A stretch of 64,000 nucleotides of DNA from contig NC_049990.1 of the NCBI RefSeq assembly GCF_000003815.2, positions 15,133,277-15,197,276 on the forward strand, read 5' to 3'. The translations under genes and the position numbers were made by a program. This DNA is from Branchiostoma floridae (lineage: Eukaryota > Chordata > Leptocardii > Amphioxiformes > Branchiostomatidae). The notes under the pieces are model-generated. The model made no database searches. It was given only the letters and a program-made list of their open reading frames with translations, and was not told the origin of the DNA. How positions within the stretch are numbered: the stretch's first letter is position 1; every line of letters starts with the position of its first letter. This document shows, piece after piece, positions 45,590-58,065 of this stretch.

Positions 45590-45960
45590 CGTGACGTCAA
45601 ACACTCAAGTCAATCACATGTAGTAAGAATCAACCCTTACATCCACATTTAAATTTTCAAAACAATTGAAATAATCACATCGGATCATAACATTCCATAC
45701 ATTAGTTTCTTCCTACGTTTATCCAAACCAACACTTATCAAATGTGGCGTTCTCCGCTCAAATATGCAATCACCTACAGTAAGCATCCAAACCATAGAAA
45801 CAAACAGTAAATATCATAATACGTGACGTCAAACACTCAAACAAGTTAATCTCATGTAGTAAGCATAAACCCTTACCTGATCCCTATGGTCCACCTGTCC
45901 ACAAATGATCACACCTTGCAATTGTATCATTTTATACTATCTTAAGCATGTCAAACACCT
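45590..45960 (-). pseudogene. Broken copies of the ankyrin exon-intron unit
   Basis: At 45590-45641 the intron copy runs up to AACCCTTAC (the donor) and then the exon is missing. At 45790-45903 the intron copy is followed by only the last codons of an ankyrin exon (on the minus strand, GQVDHRDQ before GTAAGG) and then jumps to other intron sequence. Both are deletion remnants. Confidence 0.75.
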
Positions 45961-46856
45961 GTAATAATCATTAGCCCTTTCCCATAACAGTGAATGACTG
46001 AAGACTTCTTACTTCATGGAAATGGTGATAATGTATGATTGTAAGAGAGTAATAATAGTTGGTTTGACAAAACGCAGGAGGAATACACATTTTTCAGGGT
46101 TCATTATTGTCAAAAAGAGGGGAATGCTTTATACAAAATGTATCTATTATCTAAATAGGATATTTCAATCATTAACATATACAAAGTAGAATCTCCTACT
46201 GCGTTTGAGGTACAAAATTGAATAAATAGTTACAAAAACATTGTACAACAAAAACTCGGTTCGTATACACTTGTTTTAAGAAGAGGGAAGAGGCATGTAG
46301 CAATAGATATAGTGACAACATAGCCCCAGATGTTTTGTTTATCTGATTCACTTGTAACGTTAACACTACGTATACAAGTAGCCTTTAGTATTCCATGGAA
46401 CACTATCATGTTACTGCATTTACCCCATGTGGGTAGGAACATGCAAATAAAGATCATTCATACAATTAAAGAAACGTTTTCCTTCCATGTTAACAAGGGG
46501 GCCAATGAATCATGAAAGATATCAACACTGATCGAAATCAAGGGAATTCGAATTTAAACTTAACGAGTTTCCGCCTGACCTCTGCCTTCGTGGGTATGTC
46601 TGATCTAGTTATTGACTCGGTGGCTCATGAAACACAAAGTTCAGTATGTGATATCCTTACCAAGGTAGGAAAATGTGTTATGGGGAATGATGATGAAGAG
46701 GGTTACCTGTGCTCAGATGCGTATGTGAACCGTCTGTGCGTCGATCGTCGAAATTAGCTACGTATACCATGGCCCAGCAGCATGGGGGACGATATGCCCC
46801 CTCCCCAACCTGGCCGGTGCTCAAACAGGTAAAAAAATCGGTCCCTCCCTACTCAC
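45961..46856. other. Intron of the ANK gene, no recognised feature
   Basis: AT-rich sequence. The small ORFs here show no domain. Confidence 0.5.
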
Positions 46857-46940
46857 CCTATCGCTGTTTACATCCACTCCCTGTTGGATAAGCCGTGTCA
46901 CCTTCTGTATATCACCAGTTCTAGCTGCAACCAAGAGTTC
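46857..46940 (-). CDS. First ankyrin helix pair exon
   Basis: 84 bp, phase 0 on both sides, acceptor TTTCCTCAG/GAACTC, donor GATAGG/GTGAGT. It encodes ELLVAARTGDIQKVTRLIQQ, then GVDVNSDR: the N-terminal capping ankyrin repeat (LLxAAxxGD...V..LI..GVDVN). Confidence 0.85.
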
Positions 46941-48025
46941 CTGAGGAAAGTGGCATTTATCATCAGAACAGAGCAGCAATAAAGCAGTAACAGGTATCAA
47001 GAAAAACAATAGGATTAATTGTCCTGACTTGACCATAATTTGTACATTGATTCTAAGAATAATGGGTCACTGATATTTTCTTCTGTAGCCATTTGCTGAA
47101 TGTAATGATAACAAATACTGCATTTTTGCTTTCAAATTAATCAAAATTGCCAAAAAAGTAATGCAGAGGACATCCAATTAAAGCAGTAATGCTGTGTTGT
47201 TTTTTTGTGCCATCAAAGATACACTGTAAAGTTGAAAATTTTTGATTCACATGTAATAAAGTTAGTACATCACATTATTTACATGTCATATTATGACAAA
47301 ACAAAACAAAAAAACTTTGCAATCAATAATACTATATACTATTAGTTAAACAAAGTATATAGGTAAAGATCGTGGGATCAGAAGTTGTAACTAGCCTCAG
47401 TACAGAATTTGTTGTAAAAGATTGGAAGTGGGTTTATATATAGGTCTGGTGTCAACTGCTTGCTTGCTTGGTGGTTATGTTCGAAGAATGTAACCGAATA
47501 TTTCCGTCAGCCTTTTTCACATCAGAGAAGAAACAACGGAATTTGACATTATTGAAAATATGGACTTTCTGATGTGTGACGCGACTCTCCAGGTGTTTCA
47601 ACCCATTATCAAGCCAGTTATTCCAACGTCTTCGTCAATATTTGTCCGTCAAACAGTCCCACAGTCTTTTGAGAGTTATCAGGTGCCATATAATTACCTG
47701 GTAAACATTTAAACAAGCCTCTGCATCAGACGTTCAAAGTCCAGAGACGCTGGGTCACGTAGTCGGTGCATCTAAGGTATTTTTGTAAGACGAATGTTTT
47801 ACAGATGTCTTCAAACTCCGGTTAAGCAGGGGCATAAAAGTCCACATCATTATCTCATTTCCGTCTTTGTAACGTGGCCTGTTATGCCGCCATTCACGCA
47901 GAATTTCTGCCTCTAAAGTGACCACAAACAAGCACAACTAAAGCGACCGGTGCGACCACAACTGACAAATAATTCGAAAAGGTTACACTGAATCGTACTA
48001 CACAAATCAGGTAAAAAGGGCTTAC
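46941..48025 (-). other. First intron of the ANK-ZU5-UPA-death gene
   Basis: Inferred from donor TGG/GTAAGC (48026) and acceptor at 46941. Contents unremarkable, with an AAAAC-rich tract near 47300. Confidence 0.5.
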
Positions 48026-48055
48026 CCATTCATTTTCAAGCTCCACCTTAGACAT
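48026..48055 (-). CDS. Start exon of the ANK-ZU5-UPA-death gene
   Basis: ATG at 48055 in the context AGCAAGATGT, encoding MSKVELENEW, then donor GTAAGC. Phase 0 fits the next exon, giving ENEW/ELLVAARTGD. The start is supported by the good donor and by promoter-like sequence upstream, not by homology. Confidence 0.6.
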
Positions 48056-48149
48056 CTTGCTTGACTTGGTTGTTCTTTCAAAAAAAAAGTTGTGTCTTGC
48101 TTGTCGTGGGTAAATAGGATAGAATTACTTTTGGTAGGGACGTGGAATG

Positions 48150-48245
48150 GTCGGGTAACGTTCCGCCTAGATGTCCGCCATTTTGTTTGATTGGTCAATG
48201 ACCTTCCGCTTGCGACGTAGTTTGGACTGTTCCATTCTCTTTCAG
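48150..48245 (-). promoter_or_regulatory. Promoter-like region of the ANK gene
   Basis: TCCGCCATTTTG (a YY1-type GCCATTTT word) and GATTGGTCAATG (a CCAAT box on the minus strand) lie 95-165 bases upstream of the start codon. No TATA box. Confidence 0.45.
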
Positions 48246-49582
48246 GGCGCGGTCATCACGTGTGCCATGTGATCGTCGTACGATTGACGTTGATGCCATA
48301 GGATTTTAGGCAAGCTGTGACAAAACCTGAACCACGGACAAGACAGCCTTTTATGTAGCGAGACAGGTGAACGACAAATGCATGGCTGACACCACCCCCG
48401 CCCTCCGTAAATGCCCTACGTAAAGCTGGGGGCACAACTCGCCGTACTTGCAAGTGCGTGTTGCCTACGTGCCAAAACGTGGACAATCTTCTTGGATCCG
48501 TAAGTGGTAAGTACCGCCTCCGTATAATCACGTAGGGAATCCAACGGATTTTGGAGCACGCCGTATAATTTTACATGCAGGCAAAACTCTGTGTGCCATC
48601 GGGACACCTTGCGCAACCGTGCGAGTGACGTGCGTTGACGTCCTCCCATCCTGCTCTTGTTCAGGCGAGTTCCGTACACAACCCGACATGTCTGAGTTCC
48701 AGCTCGAGCTGGTGTAAAACGTTTTGCTGCGGCATGGTGGCATCTCTGCCGAACTGTTCTGTAGTTTTGATCCTGACCAGTTCTTGCCAGACAGACCGGC
48801 CGATGTCGCTGCCTCCTCCCCCATTTCATTCGCCCTGCTGGAGCAACCGTTCTGACGAGCTGTCCTGTTCCCAGTTTGACCCGTTCCTGGTAGACCACAT
48901 CATGCATTATCTTCCTGCATTTTTAGTTTGTTTCTCGTTTATGGAAGTATTGATCGTTTTGATCAATTTAACTCGCATGTTTTTATGTAGCATCTCTACT
49001 AGTTTTTCTTTACTATCTTGGAGCCTGTTCCCTAGCTTGATGTAACCAAGGAGGTTATATTTTTCATGTCTTTGAAAGTTTGATGTAACGCTGTTTGTAT
49101 GTATTTTCTTGTTACAAGAAACTCTTTATTATTGTCTTGTTCGTTTTCTGACTTTCTTTCATGATCGTAAGAATTTCCTTTGCTTATGTTATGAATAAAG
49201 ATGTTCAGTAACATACTAGTAGGTTGATTTGCTGTTTCCCTTTTTGTTAATTCTTTAATTGCTTTTATTTGCATGAGAAAGGTGGGCGTCTCCAACTTAG
49301 TCAATTTATTCGTTGGTTGGTACACCCCTACCCCAAGGGAGACCATTCAGTTGAATGGTGGGCGTCTCCAACTTAGTCAATTGTGTTCGAAGTTTATTGC
49401 GTCATAATGATTCCTTTCTGTTGATGTATACATGAGTGGTTGGTGTGACTTCTTTTCTGTGTGTTATTTTACCGGACATTGTGCAATACTAGTAGTACCT
49501 GCGATCACAGGTTAGTGATTTGTGTGCGTGTGTTGGGTCATGGAAAGCGTGACTGGTATAGCTCTTTTGTGAGGATGTGGGT
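48246..49582. other. Spacer between the ANK gene and the histone cluster
   Basis: 48416-48907 is open on the minus strand (163 codons) and 48635-49045 is open on the plus strand, but neither has a domain I can name. GGGGGCACAACTCGCCGTAC near 48427 looks like a DNA-transposon end. A GTGGGCGTCTCCAACTTAGT word occurs twice (about 49280 and 49355). Unassigned. Confidence 0.35.
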
Positions 49583-49598
49583 GGCCTTGAAAAAGGCC
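49583..49598 (-). terminator. Histone 3' stem-loop (H2B type)
   Basis: On the minus strand GGCCTTTTTCAAGGCC, a 6-bp stem with a TTTC loop, 25-40 bases after the H2B stop. A CACAAAAGAGCT purine-rich element (U7 snRNA target) follows. Directs cleavage without polyadenylation. Confidence 0.95.
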
Positions 49599-49622
49599 GG
49601 GGTTATAGCTTGAGCCGTAGGT

Positions 49623-49985
49623 CTACTTGGAGCTGGTGTACTTGGTGACTGCCTTGGTGCCCTCGCTGACGGCGTGCTTGGCCAGCTCGCCCGGTAGCAG
49701 GAGTCGCACGGCGGTCTGGATCTCGCGGCTGCTGATGGTGGAGCGCTTGTTGTAGTGAGCCAGACGAGAAGCCTCGGCGGCGATGCGCTCGAAAATGTCG
49801 TTGACGAAGGAGTTCATGATGCCCATGGCCTTGCTAGAGACACCGGTGTCGGGGTGCACCTGCTTCAGCACCTTGTAGATGTAGACACCGAAGGTTTCCC
49901 TTCTCTTTCTCCTCCTTCCCCGCTTCTTGTCTCCGGCGGGCCTGGCTTTGCCAGCTTTCTTAGCAGCTTTTCCACTTGGCGGCAT
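49623..49985 (-). CDS. H2B: Histone H2B (copy 1)
   Basis: 120 residues. It starts [20 protein letters not shown], then the histone fold [39 protein letters not shown] and the C-terminal helix [20 protein letters not shown] ending KYTSSK. It pairs with H2A in nucleosomes. Intronless, divergent from H2A at 50250 with a shared 264-bp promoter. The pair is inverted relative to the other H2A/H2B pairs in the cluster. Confidence 0.98.
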   Translation of the reverse strand: MPPSGKAAKKAGKARPAGDKKRGRRRKRRETFGVYIYKVLKQVHPDTGVSSKAMGIMNSFVNDIFERIAAEASRLAHYNKRSTISSREIQTAVRLLLPGELAKHAVSEGTKAVTKYTSSK

Positions 49986-50624
<639 letters not shown>

Positions 50625-50650
50625 GATCCAGACGGAGAGATTTAAACCCC

Positions 50651-50666
50651 GGCCCTTTTCAGGGCC
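50651..50666 (+). terminator. Histone 3' stem-loop (H2A copy 1)
   Basis: GGCCCTTTTCAGGGCC, followed by CTCAAAAGAACTG (U7 element). Confidence 0.97.
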
Positions 50667-50904
50667 ACCCAAATCCTCTCAAAAGAACTGTATCATGATC
50701 ACCAAAATAAGCTTTACATATGAGCCATTGTATAAGAAAACTAAATACAGAAAATACATGCGTGTTTGAAATTAATTAACCCCCCCCCCCCCCGTCAACA
50801 CACACACTTTTTAAACAGAGTGACTTATTACCCGCCTCTCTCAGAATTGAGCTAAATTCAGAAACATAATTCTCAATTTCTGCCGCAGATGTTATGTTGT
50901 TAGA

Positions 50905-51527
50905 GTCCTTTAGAGCAACTAATCGTTTTACAATGTCGGGCTGACTGAGAGAAAGAAGAAATGTCAGCAGAATTCTCGTTCCAGTGAAAATGTTTAGGAA
51001 GAGGCCTGGTGTGTGAGCTTTTATATTTTTCCTGAAAAGTATGTATTGGTGGTTTTGAGCGAATTAATGTAGATATCATACAATGATCAGAGAATACTGT
51101 TAAAGGATTGACACGGAATGATAAAATTTGCTGGAGAAAGGACTTACTACAAATCATTAAATCAACTGTGCTGCTGCCATTTGGTTGGTGACACGTGAAT
51201 TTTCCCTGTAGGTCACCGACAACTCTACCATTTAATATTCTAAGATTTGCTTGAATACACAAGTCTGTGATTAGTCTACCGAATTTGTTGGGAGAAACTT
51301 TGTCCATGTGTTGTCTGTCAGTGAAGTATGGGGAGCTGTCGGAATCGTCGTCAATATGAGAATCGGTTGTGTAATCAGGTAGATTTCCGAGACGGGCATT
51401 AAAATCACCACCTAATAAAACGTACCCGACGGAGCTGAATTTAGAGATTTCATCTTCTAAAGTGTCTATAATATGTTTTTCTGAATGTTTGTGAGCAGTG
51501 GATGCTCCGGGGCTAAAATACAATGTA
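50905..51527 (-). mobile_element. LINE endonuclease-domain fragment
   Basis: The minus strand reads LLGGDFNARLGNLPDYT, FTCHQPNGSSTVDLMICS and VFSDHCMISTLIRS. These are the GDFNAR, S-xx-DxxL and SDH motifs of the apurinic-type endonuclease of CR1/Jockey-type LINEs. The upstream part is cut at a C-run (51528) and the RT domain is absent, so it is an internal fragment rather than a usual 3' end. Confidence 0.85.
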
Positions 51528-51589
51528 AGACCCCCCCCCCCCCGCCCCCTCACACACACGCACACACTTGCCCCCAAGAGTATATAGAA

Positions 51590-51965
51590 AGCGATGAATG
51601 AATGAATGAAGACCTTTAATGTAGATACATAAAACGACAATTGACACATTAGATAAGTGAAATATATTCAATATCTACCAACAAAACAACTAACGAAAGA
51701 ACACACGCTATCATGCTCAGAGTATCGTTACAGAAGACGTCGCCGATATTGACGATATTAATGAATGAATGACCTTTATTGTACATTTGTGCTCAAACAA
51801 GCTAAGTACAGGTCGTAGCGCTAGTGATAAGGTACAATTTTGACAAAAAATGTATCTTAATTTATCAACCCAAAACTTGATTGTGCAGAAATGTATCTCG
51901 TTTAAACTACTACACGTGCACATCACTTGAAATGTCTTCTTGTAGCCAATAGCCATTCTTTAGTA
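51590..51965 (-). repeat. LINE 3' tails (two)
   Basis: GAATGAATGAATGAAGACCT followed by TTAATGTAGATAC (51592) and AATGAATGAATGACCTTTAT followed by TGTACATTTGTGC (51763) are the 3' ends of CR1-like LINEs in minus orientation. Confidence 0.75.
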
Positions 51966-51966
51966 T

Positions 51967-52455
51967 TCAAGGTAGCAGAACACAGTTTTCGGCCTATGAG
52001 GATTTCTATAGTTAAGGGCCTCAAGGTGACTAGCTTCGACGCAATGAAAAATATAGTAGGGTGCACTTTTGGAATACCAAAATCGGATATGTTTGAGTTG
52101 AAGGTACAAGCCACAATATATTAAAAAACAAAAAAATACTGTCGGCGTATCGTCTTCTCACGCCCTCTTTGAAATGCCCCTCTGCGGAGGTCACAGAACT
52201 GCAGCCGGCTCACGCTAGAATGGCAGTTGCGTAATGGAGCGCATTTATACACAAAATAGAAAACTTTCACAATCCAAACCATGCAGTCTCAGAGTCGACA
52301 CCTTCCGTGACCACGTAGCAGAGGTTATATCTGGCTGCCCCTCAAATAAGGCTTTTTACCTCTCCTTCAACAAGTTTATCCGTACTATTTTATGTACCCG
52401 CGTCATACACCCCGGGGTTCGCCCACTAATACTGTGTTCTGCTACCTTGAACGAA
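51967..52455. mobile_element. Divergent copy of array unit A, reversed
   Basis: The ends AAGGTAGCAGAACACAGTTT and ACTGTGTTCTGCTACCTT are inverted repeats. The interior matches unit A of the 32-35 kb array in reverse orientation (ATAGTAGGGTGCA, GTTAAGG, TTGAAG/TGAGGTACAAGC). The sequence continuing to about 52700 (CAAGGTCA-like, GGCACCTGCCACTAGG) is related to unit B. Confidence 0.8.
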
Positions 52456-52849
52456 CTTGACCTTGGATTTTTTTTCGTTCAGACAACAAAACTAGTAAAG
52501 ATGGAAACTTCTGCCAATTAACTTTCCCCACTTTCAAGCGGTTGCTGAGATTTCGGCAACTTTATACTTTGGCACCTGCCACTAGGTAGGCCCCGTACAG
52601 AGCTTATAGAACGGGCCATTTAGTGGTCTCATTATCTGATCAAATTCACTATTCTGGCTGCTCTTTTCATTAAAACGGAGACAATCTGTGTCTGTTGTTA
52701 CGTTAGGAGTGATTTAGGGTCAGATTCAAGGTTAGTTGCCGCAGAAAAAGGGGGGGGGGTGCGGGTTTCGGGCCAAAGGCGCTTTCACACTAAATCCCAT
52801 AGTTAAGCATAAAACGTGCCGAGCTTGCTGCAAAAATCGGATCCTGGAG

Positions 52850-53433
<584 letters not shown>

Positions 53434-53460
53434 GGAGGATCAGAACAAGATCGACAACCC

Positions 53461-53476
53461 GGCCCTTTTCAGGGCC
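53461..53476 (+). terminator. Histone 3' stem-loop (H3 copy 1)
   Basis: GGCCCTTTTCAGGGCC, followed by CCCAGAAAGATC (U7 element). Confidence 0.97.
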
Positions 53477-53683
53477 ACCTACATATCCCAGAAAGATCTA
53501 TATCGTTCACGTTTCTTGCAACTTTTGAATCCCTGGTACACAGTTTACACGTCCCCCCATCCCCCTCATACCAATCAGTCGACAGGGGATTAAATCAGCA
53601 CTTGTGAACAAATAGACTCACAACACCACAACAACCAAGCCATCAAAGAAAACAAAAAATAAACTCGTTTTCCACGATTTAAT

Positions 53684-53741
53684 GAATGAATGAATGAAGA
53701 CCTTTATTGCACATTTTTGCCCCACTGGGCTAAGTACAGGC
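53684..53741 (-). mobile_element. Very short LINE 3'-end insertion behind H3
   Basis: GAATGAATGAATGAAGACCT followed by TTATTGCACATTTTTGCCCC and CTGGGCTAAGTACAGG. The paralogous position behind the other H3 (62578-62582, GATTTAATCATGCG) lacks these 58 bases, so filled and empty sites are both in the window. Confidence 0.85.
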
Positions 53742-54117
53742 CATGCGTTCCTGACCGCGAAAATACAACGTACACTCTCGACGTGTTTTTTTTTTTTCTC
53801 GTGCTCTCCGACTACGCGTACATATAATGTAGAGGTATGTCAGGTAGCAGGAAATGGCACACTTGTAAGAAAGCTATATTGCGGTCATATCTGACGTGAC
53901 CAGTCTTGCTCACAAACGTCATGCTCAAGGTTGTCTGTCAGGAATTATACAATAGATACAGATTTGTTTTTGTTTTGGTGTGTGTGTTGGCGGGGGGAGG
54001 GTATATAAATTTCATACACGCATGTATTTTCTTTCTTAGTTTTCTTATAGAATGGCTCATAATTATGTAAAGCTTATTTTGATGATCATGATACAGTTCT
54101 TTTGAGAGGATGTGGGT

Positions 54118-54133
54118 GGCCCTGAAAAGGGCC
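54118..54133 (-). terminator. Histone 3' stem-loop (H2A copy 2)
   Basis: Minus-strand GGCCCTTTTCAGGGCC, about 30 bases after the H2A stop. Confidence 0.97.
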
Positions 54134-54159
54134 GGGGTTTAAATCTCTTCGTCTGGATC

Positions 54160-54802
<643 letters not shown>

Positions 54803-55165
54803 ATGCCGCCAAGTGGAAAAGCTGCTAAGAAAGCTGGCAAAGCCAGGCCCGCCGGAGACAAGAAGCGCGGAAGGAGGAGAAAGAGAAGGGAAACCTTCGG
54901 TGTCTACATCTACAAGGTGCTGAAGCAGGTGCACCCCGACACCGGTGTCTCTAGCAAGGCCATGGGCATCATGAACTCTTTCGTCAACGACATTTTCGAG
55001 CGCATCGCCGCCGAGGCTTCTCGTCTGGCTCACTACAACAAGCGCTCCACCATCAGCAGCCGCGAGATCCAGACCGCCGTGCGACTCCTGCTACCGGGCG
55101 AGCTGGCCAAGCACGCCGTCAGCGAGGGCACCAAGGCAGTCACCAAGTACACCAGCTCCAAGTAG
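54803..55165 (+). CDS. H2B: Histone H2B (copy 2)
   Basis: Full 120-residue H2B, identical in protein to copy 1. This copy is the likely parent of the truncated H2B at 58066, which matches from its codon 27 onward. Confidence 0.98.
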   Translation: MPPSGKAAKKAGKARPAGDKKRGRRRKRRETFGVYIYKVLKQVHPDTGVSSKAMGIMNSFVNDIFERIAAEASRLAHYNKRSTISSREIQTAVRLLLPGELAKHAVSEGTKAVTKYTSSK

Positions 55166-55189
55166 ACCTACGGCTCAAGCTATAACCCC

Positions 55190-55205
55190 GGCCTTTTTCA
55201 AGGCC
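55190..55205 (+). terminator. Histone 3' stem-loop (H2B copy 2)
   Basis: GGCCTTTTTCAAGGCC, the H2B-specific stem variant, followed by CACAAAAGAGCT. Confidence 0.95.
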
Positions 55206-55990
55206 ACCCACATCCTCACAAAAGAGCTATACCAGTCACGCTTTCCATGACCCAACACACGCACACAAATCACTAACCTGTGATCGCAGGTACTACTAGT
55301 ATTGCACAATGTCCGGTAAAATAACACACAGAAAAGACGTCACACCAACCACTCGTGTATACATCAACAGAAAGAAATCATTATGACGCAATAAACTTCG
55401 AACACAATTGCAATGACATATGTACGTCCTTTTTGACGTTCTTTAGAACAATGCCATCGAACGACGTTGTCTTTCTCTGCAACGTAAACACACAATGCCT
55501 CAGGTTTACATGTATTTGGACAAACTTTTGGGTGCAATTTGGGTACCTTTACTTCGTTTTGTCGATGAATGAATCGAAATCCACGATGGCGAACATACAA
55601 AGTATGATTTGGGTCACCAGGTTGCATTACACCAAAAGCGAACATAGAAGGCATGATTTGGGTCATCAGGCGAGAAGGCCATCTCACCATTTTCGCGGAC
55701 TAATTTATAGTCTTCTGCCCAGCCGCAAAATTCAACACAACACAACAAACATCGCCATCCAAGTTAAAACAGACATAATCTTTAAACATTTACAACACTT
55801 GCGCACTCCCTCACATAAAAGCAACAAAAAACAACAAGAACTACTTCGTGCCCGAACTACAATTGTCCATCCAGATAGAACATCACGTTACACAGTTTTA
55901 TGACAAGAAAATGCTCTGTTTTCCCTCGAATTATCATTATTCCTCGTTGTTTGTCTTGTCGGTGGGATACGCTCAGCATGGCATTGTCTT
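55206..55990. other. H2B-H4 spacer (unit 1)
   Basis: No gene. It contains two direct copies of an AACATA-AAGTATGATTTGGGTCA type word (about 55590-55665). The same spacer follows the truncated H2B (58388-59200). Confidence 0.6.
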
Positions 55991-56471
<481 letters not shown>

Positions 56472-56506
56472 AGGACCCGACGGACTCATCATCGCAAGCA
56501 AACCCC

Positions 56507-56522
56507 GGCCCTTTTCAGGGCC
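56507..56522 (+). terminator. Histone 3' stem-loop (H4 copy 1)
   Basis: GGCCCTTTTCAGGGCC followed by CAAAAAAGAGCTG. Confidence 0.97.
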
Positions 56523-56614
56523 ACCCAAATATCCAAAAAAGAGCTGTATCTTCTCACAATACGATCGCACACATGAACACGCCTGACGTTATCAATACAC
56601 AAATGATAGTAAAG

Positions 56615-56700
56615 AATGATTGATTGAATGAATGAGTACCTTTATTGCTGAGCTTAAGAACAGAACAGATCTCAACACATTGTATATGAAAGTATCACGG
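56615..56700 (-). repeat. LINE 3' tail remnant behind H4
   Basis: TGATTGAATGAATGAGTACC followed by TTTATTGCTGAGC. Also present behind H4 copy 2 (59810), so it predates the duplication. Confidence 0.65.
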
Positions 56701-57149
56701 GTCTAGTCTGACATAGTATCGAATAAAGACAAAGTCAAACCCAAGCCGGCCATGTAAGCACTCAGCAACAACCGTGACCCCCTTCTCCGTACTGATATTT
56801 TTGTGCATTGTTAGTTCCCGAGCAATGCGTATGAAGCGTGATACGTTTTCCTTGGCTGACGTTGTTTCCGCGGCTGGTTGTCGGACTACTTTGGGTGTGT
56901 GGAAGGAGGCGTTTGAGTGAGACACAAGCGCACATGTGTGTTCTCTATGAAAGTCGAGTTTGCGTGTTATGCATTCATACAGTCACCCATTCCTTTGCAA
57001 AGTGGATGAGCCGTTGAACGTAGTCGAACGTCCGCGCTCACTTTCTCCGAAGCGTGCTTACCGAAAAGATGTCAAATATCTCAAGATCTAAGGACTACTG
57101 ACCAGCCGCTACCATGAAATTAGTAAGTCGGACGTGTGCTCCTGTACGG

Positions 57150-57355
57150 AAACCGGTCCAATGTTATGTTTGATGGCCGGGAAGTTAGAAATTTCACCGT
57201 AAAGTTAGAAAAGAAACACAAATTTCGCCGGTACGGACAATAGGACACAGACAAGCTGTCGTGTTTCCGATCACGTCCGCACCATGACTACTTGACGCCA
57301 GCCTGACAAGATGTCGGGTTCATTTGCACGTCTATCGTAGACTTGTCACGCCAGC
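57150..57355 (+). promoter_or_regulatory. H1 promoter (copy 1)
   Basis: AAACACA (the H1 box) at 57214-57220 and CCAAT at 57158-57162. No clear TATA. Copy 2 keeps the H1 box (60415-60421) but has CCAAC. Confidence 0.7.
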
Positions 57356-57931
57356 ATGTCCGCCGCAGCATCGTCCCCCAAGAAGGCCAGCAAGCCCAAG
57401 AAGGCCCCTGCAGCTCACCCGCCCACCACCGCCATGATCACGGCGGCTTTGGAATCACTCAAGGACCGCACGGGTTCTTCGTTGCCGGCCATCAAGAAGT
57501 ACATCGCCGCCAACTACAAGTTCGACGTGGAGAAGAAGTCCCACTTCATCAAGCGCGCCCTGAAAGTCTTGGTGGAGAAGGGTACCCTGCTCCAGGTGAA
57601 AGGAACCGGGGCGTCGGGATCCTTCAAAATCAACGTGGCAGCCAAGAAGGCCGCCGAGAAGGCCGCCAAGAAGACTACCAAGAAGCCGGTCAAGAAACCC
57701 GTGGCCAAGAAGGCCGCCAAACCCAAGACCACCAAGCCTAAAAAGCCCAAGGCTAAGAAGGCCACCACCCCCAAGAAGTCTGCCAAGAAGCCAGCGGCCA
57801 AGAAGTCTGCCAAGAAGACTCCGACAAAGAAACCCGCTGCCAAGAGAGCTGCCACTAAAAAGACTCCGGTAAAGAAGGCCGCCAAGAAGACGGCGCCCGC
57901 CAAGAAGGCAGCAAAGCCCAAGAAGAAGTAA
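57356..57931 (+). CDS. H1: Linker histone H1 (copy 1)
   Basis: 191 residues. A short basic N-tail, a winged-helix globular domain at about 20-95 ([58 protein letters not shown]), then a Lys/Ala/Pro tail rich in KKP, TPKK and AAKK. Intronless. Binds linker DNA at the nucleosome entry. Differs from copy 2 at several tail residues (A/T, R/K). Confidence 0.97.
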   Translation: MSAAASSPKKASKPKKAPAAHPPTTAMITAALESLKDRTGSSLPAIKKYIAANYKFDVEKKSHFIKRALKVLVEKGTLLQVKGTGASGSFKINVAAKKAAEKAAKKTTKKPVKKPVAKKAAKPKTTKPKKPKAKKATTPKKSAKKPAAKKSAKKTPTKKPAAKRAATKKTPVKKAAKKTAPAKKAAKPKKK

Positions 57932-57962
57932 AGACCTGACCGTCACATTTTCTGCAAACCCC

Positions 57963-57978
57963 GGCCCTTTTCAGGGCC
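57963..57978 (+). terminator. Histone 3' stem-loop (H1 copy 1)
   Basis: GGCCCTTTTCAGGGCC followed by CACAAAAGAACTATG. Confidence 0.97.
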
Positions 57979-58026
57979 ACCCACATCCTCACAAAAGAAC
58001 TATGTCAGTCACGTCTCAAAGTTATA

Positions 58027-58065
58027 CTTATTCCACACGAATACACACTATTCGTGTGGAATAAG
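58027..58065. repeat. Perfect 17-bp inverted repeat at a duplication joint
   Basis: CTTATTCCACACGAATA, loop CACAC, then TATTCGTGTGGAATAAG. The left arm and loop exist behind H1 copy 2 (61229-61252) with small changes, without the right arm. The right arm is therefore new and leads straight into H2B codons. Confidence 0.95.

Noticed and set aside
46512-46757. 81-codon plus-strand ORF (MKDINTDRNQGNSN...)
   Set aside because: Lies in an intron of the minus-strand gene, with no domain, no splice sites and a composition like the surrounding sequence.
48416-48907. 163-codon minus-strand ORF with a faint resemblance to the H4 C-terminus (GVLQNPLDSLRD, KKIVHVLARRQ)
   Set aside because: The resemblance needs several gaps, the N-terminal H4 motifs are absent and no stem-loop follows. 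It could be chance or a transposon piece, so no histone call is made.
57343-57741. 132-codon ORF overlapping H1 in another frame (also at 60545)
   Set aside because: A frame-shifted shadow of H1 with no independent start context or domain.
57455-57946. Long Leu/Gly-rich ORFs antisense to the H1 genes (also 60657-61196)
   Set aside because: They are shadows of the Lys/Ala-rich H1 tail codons on the opposite strand.
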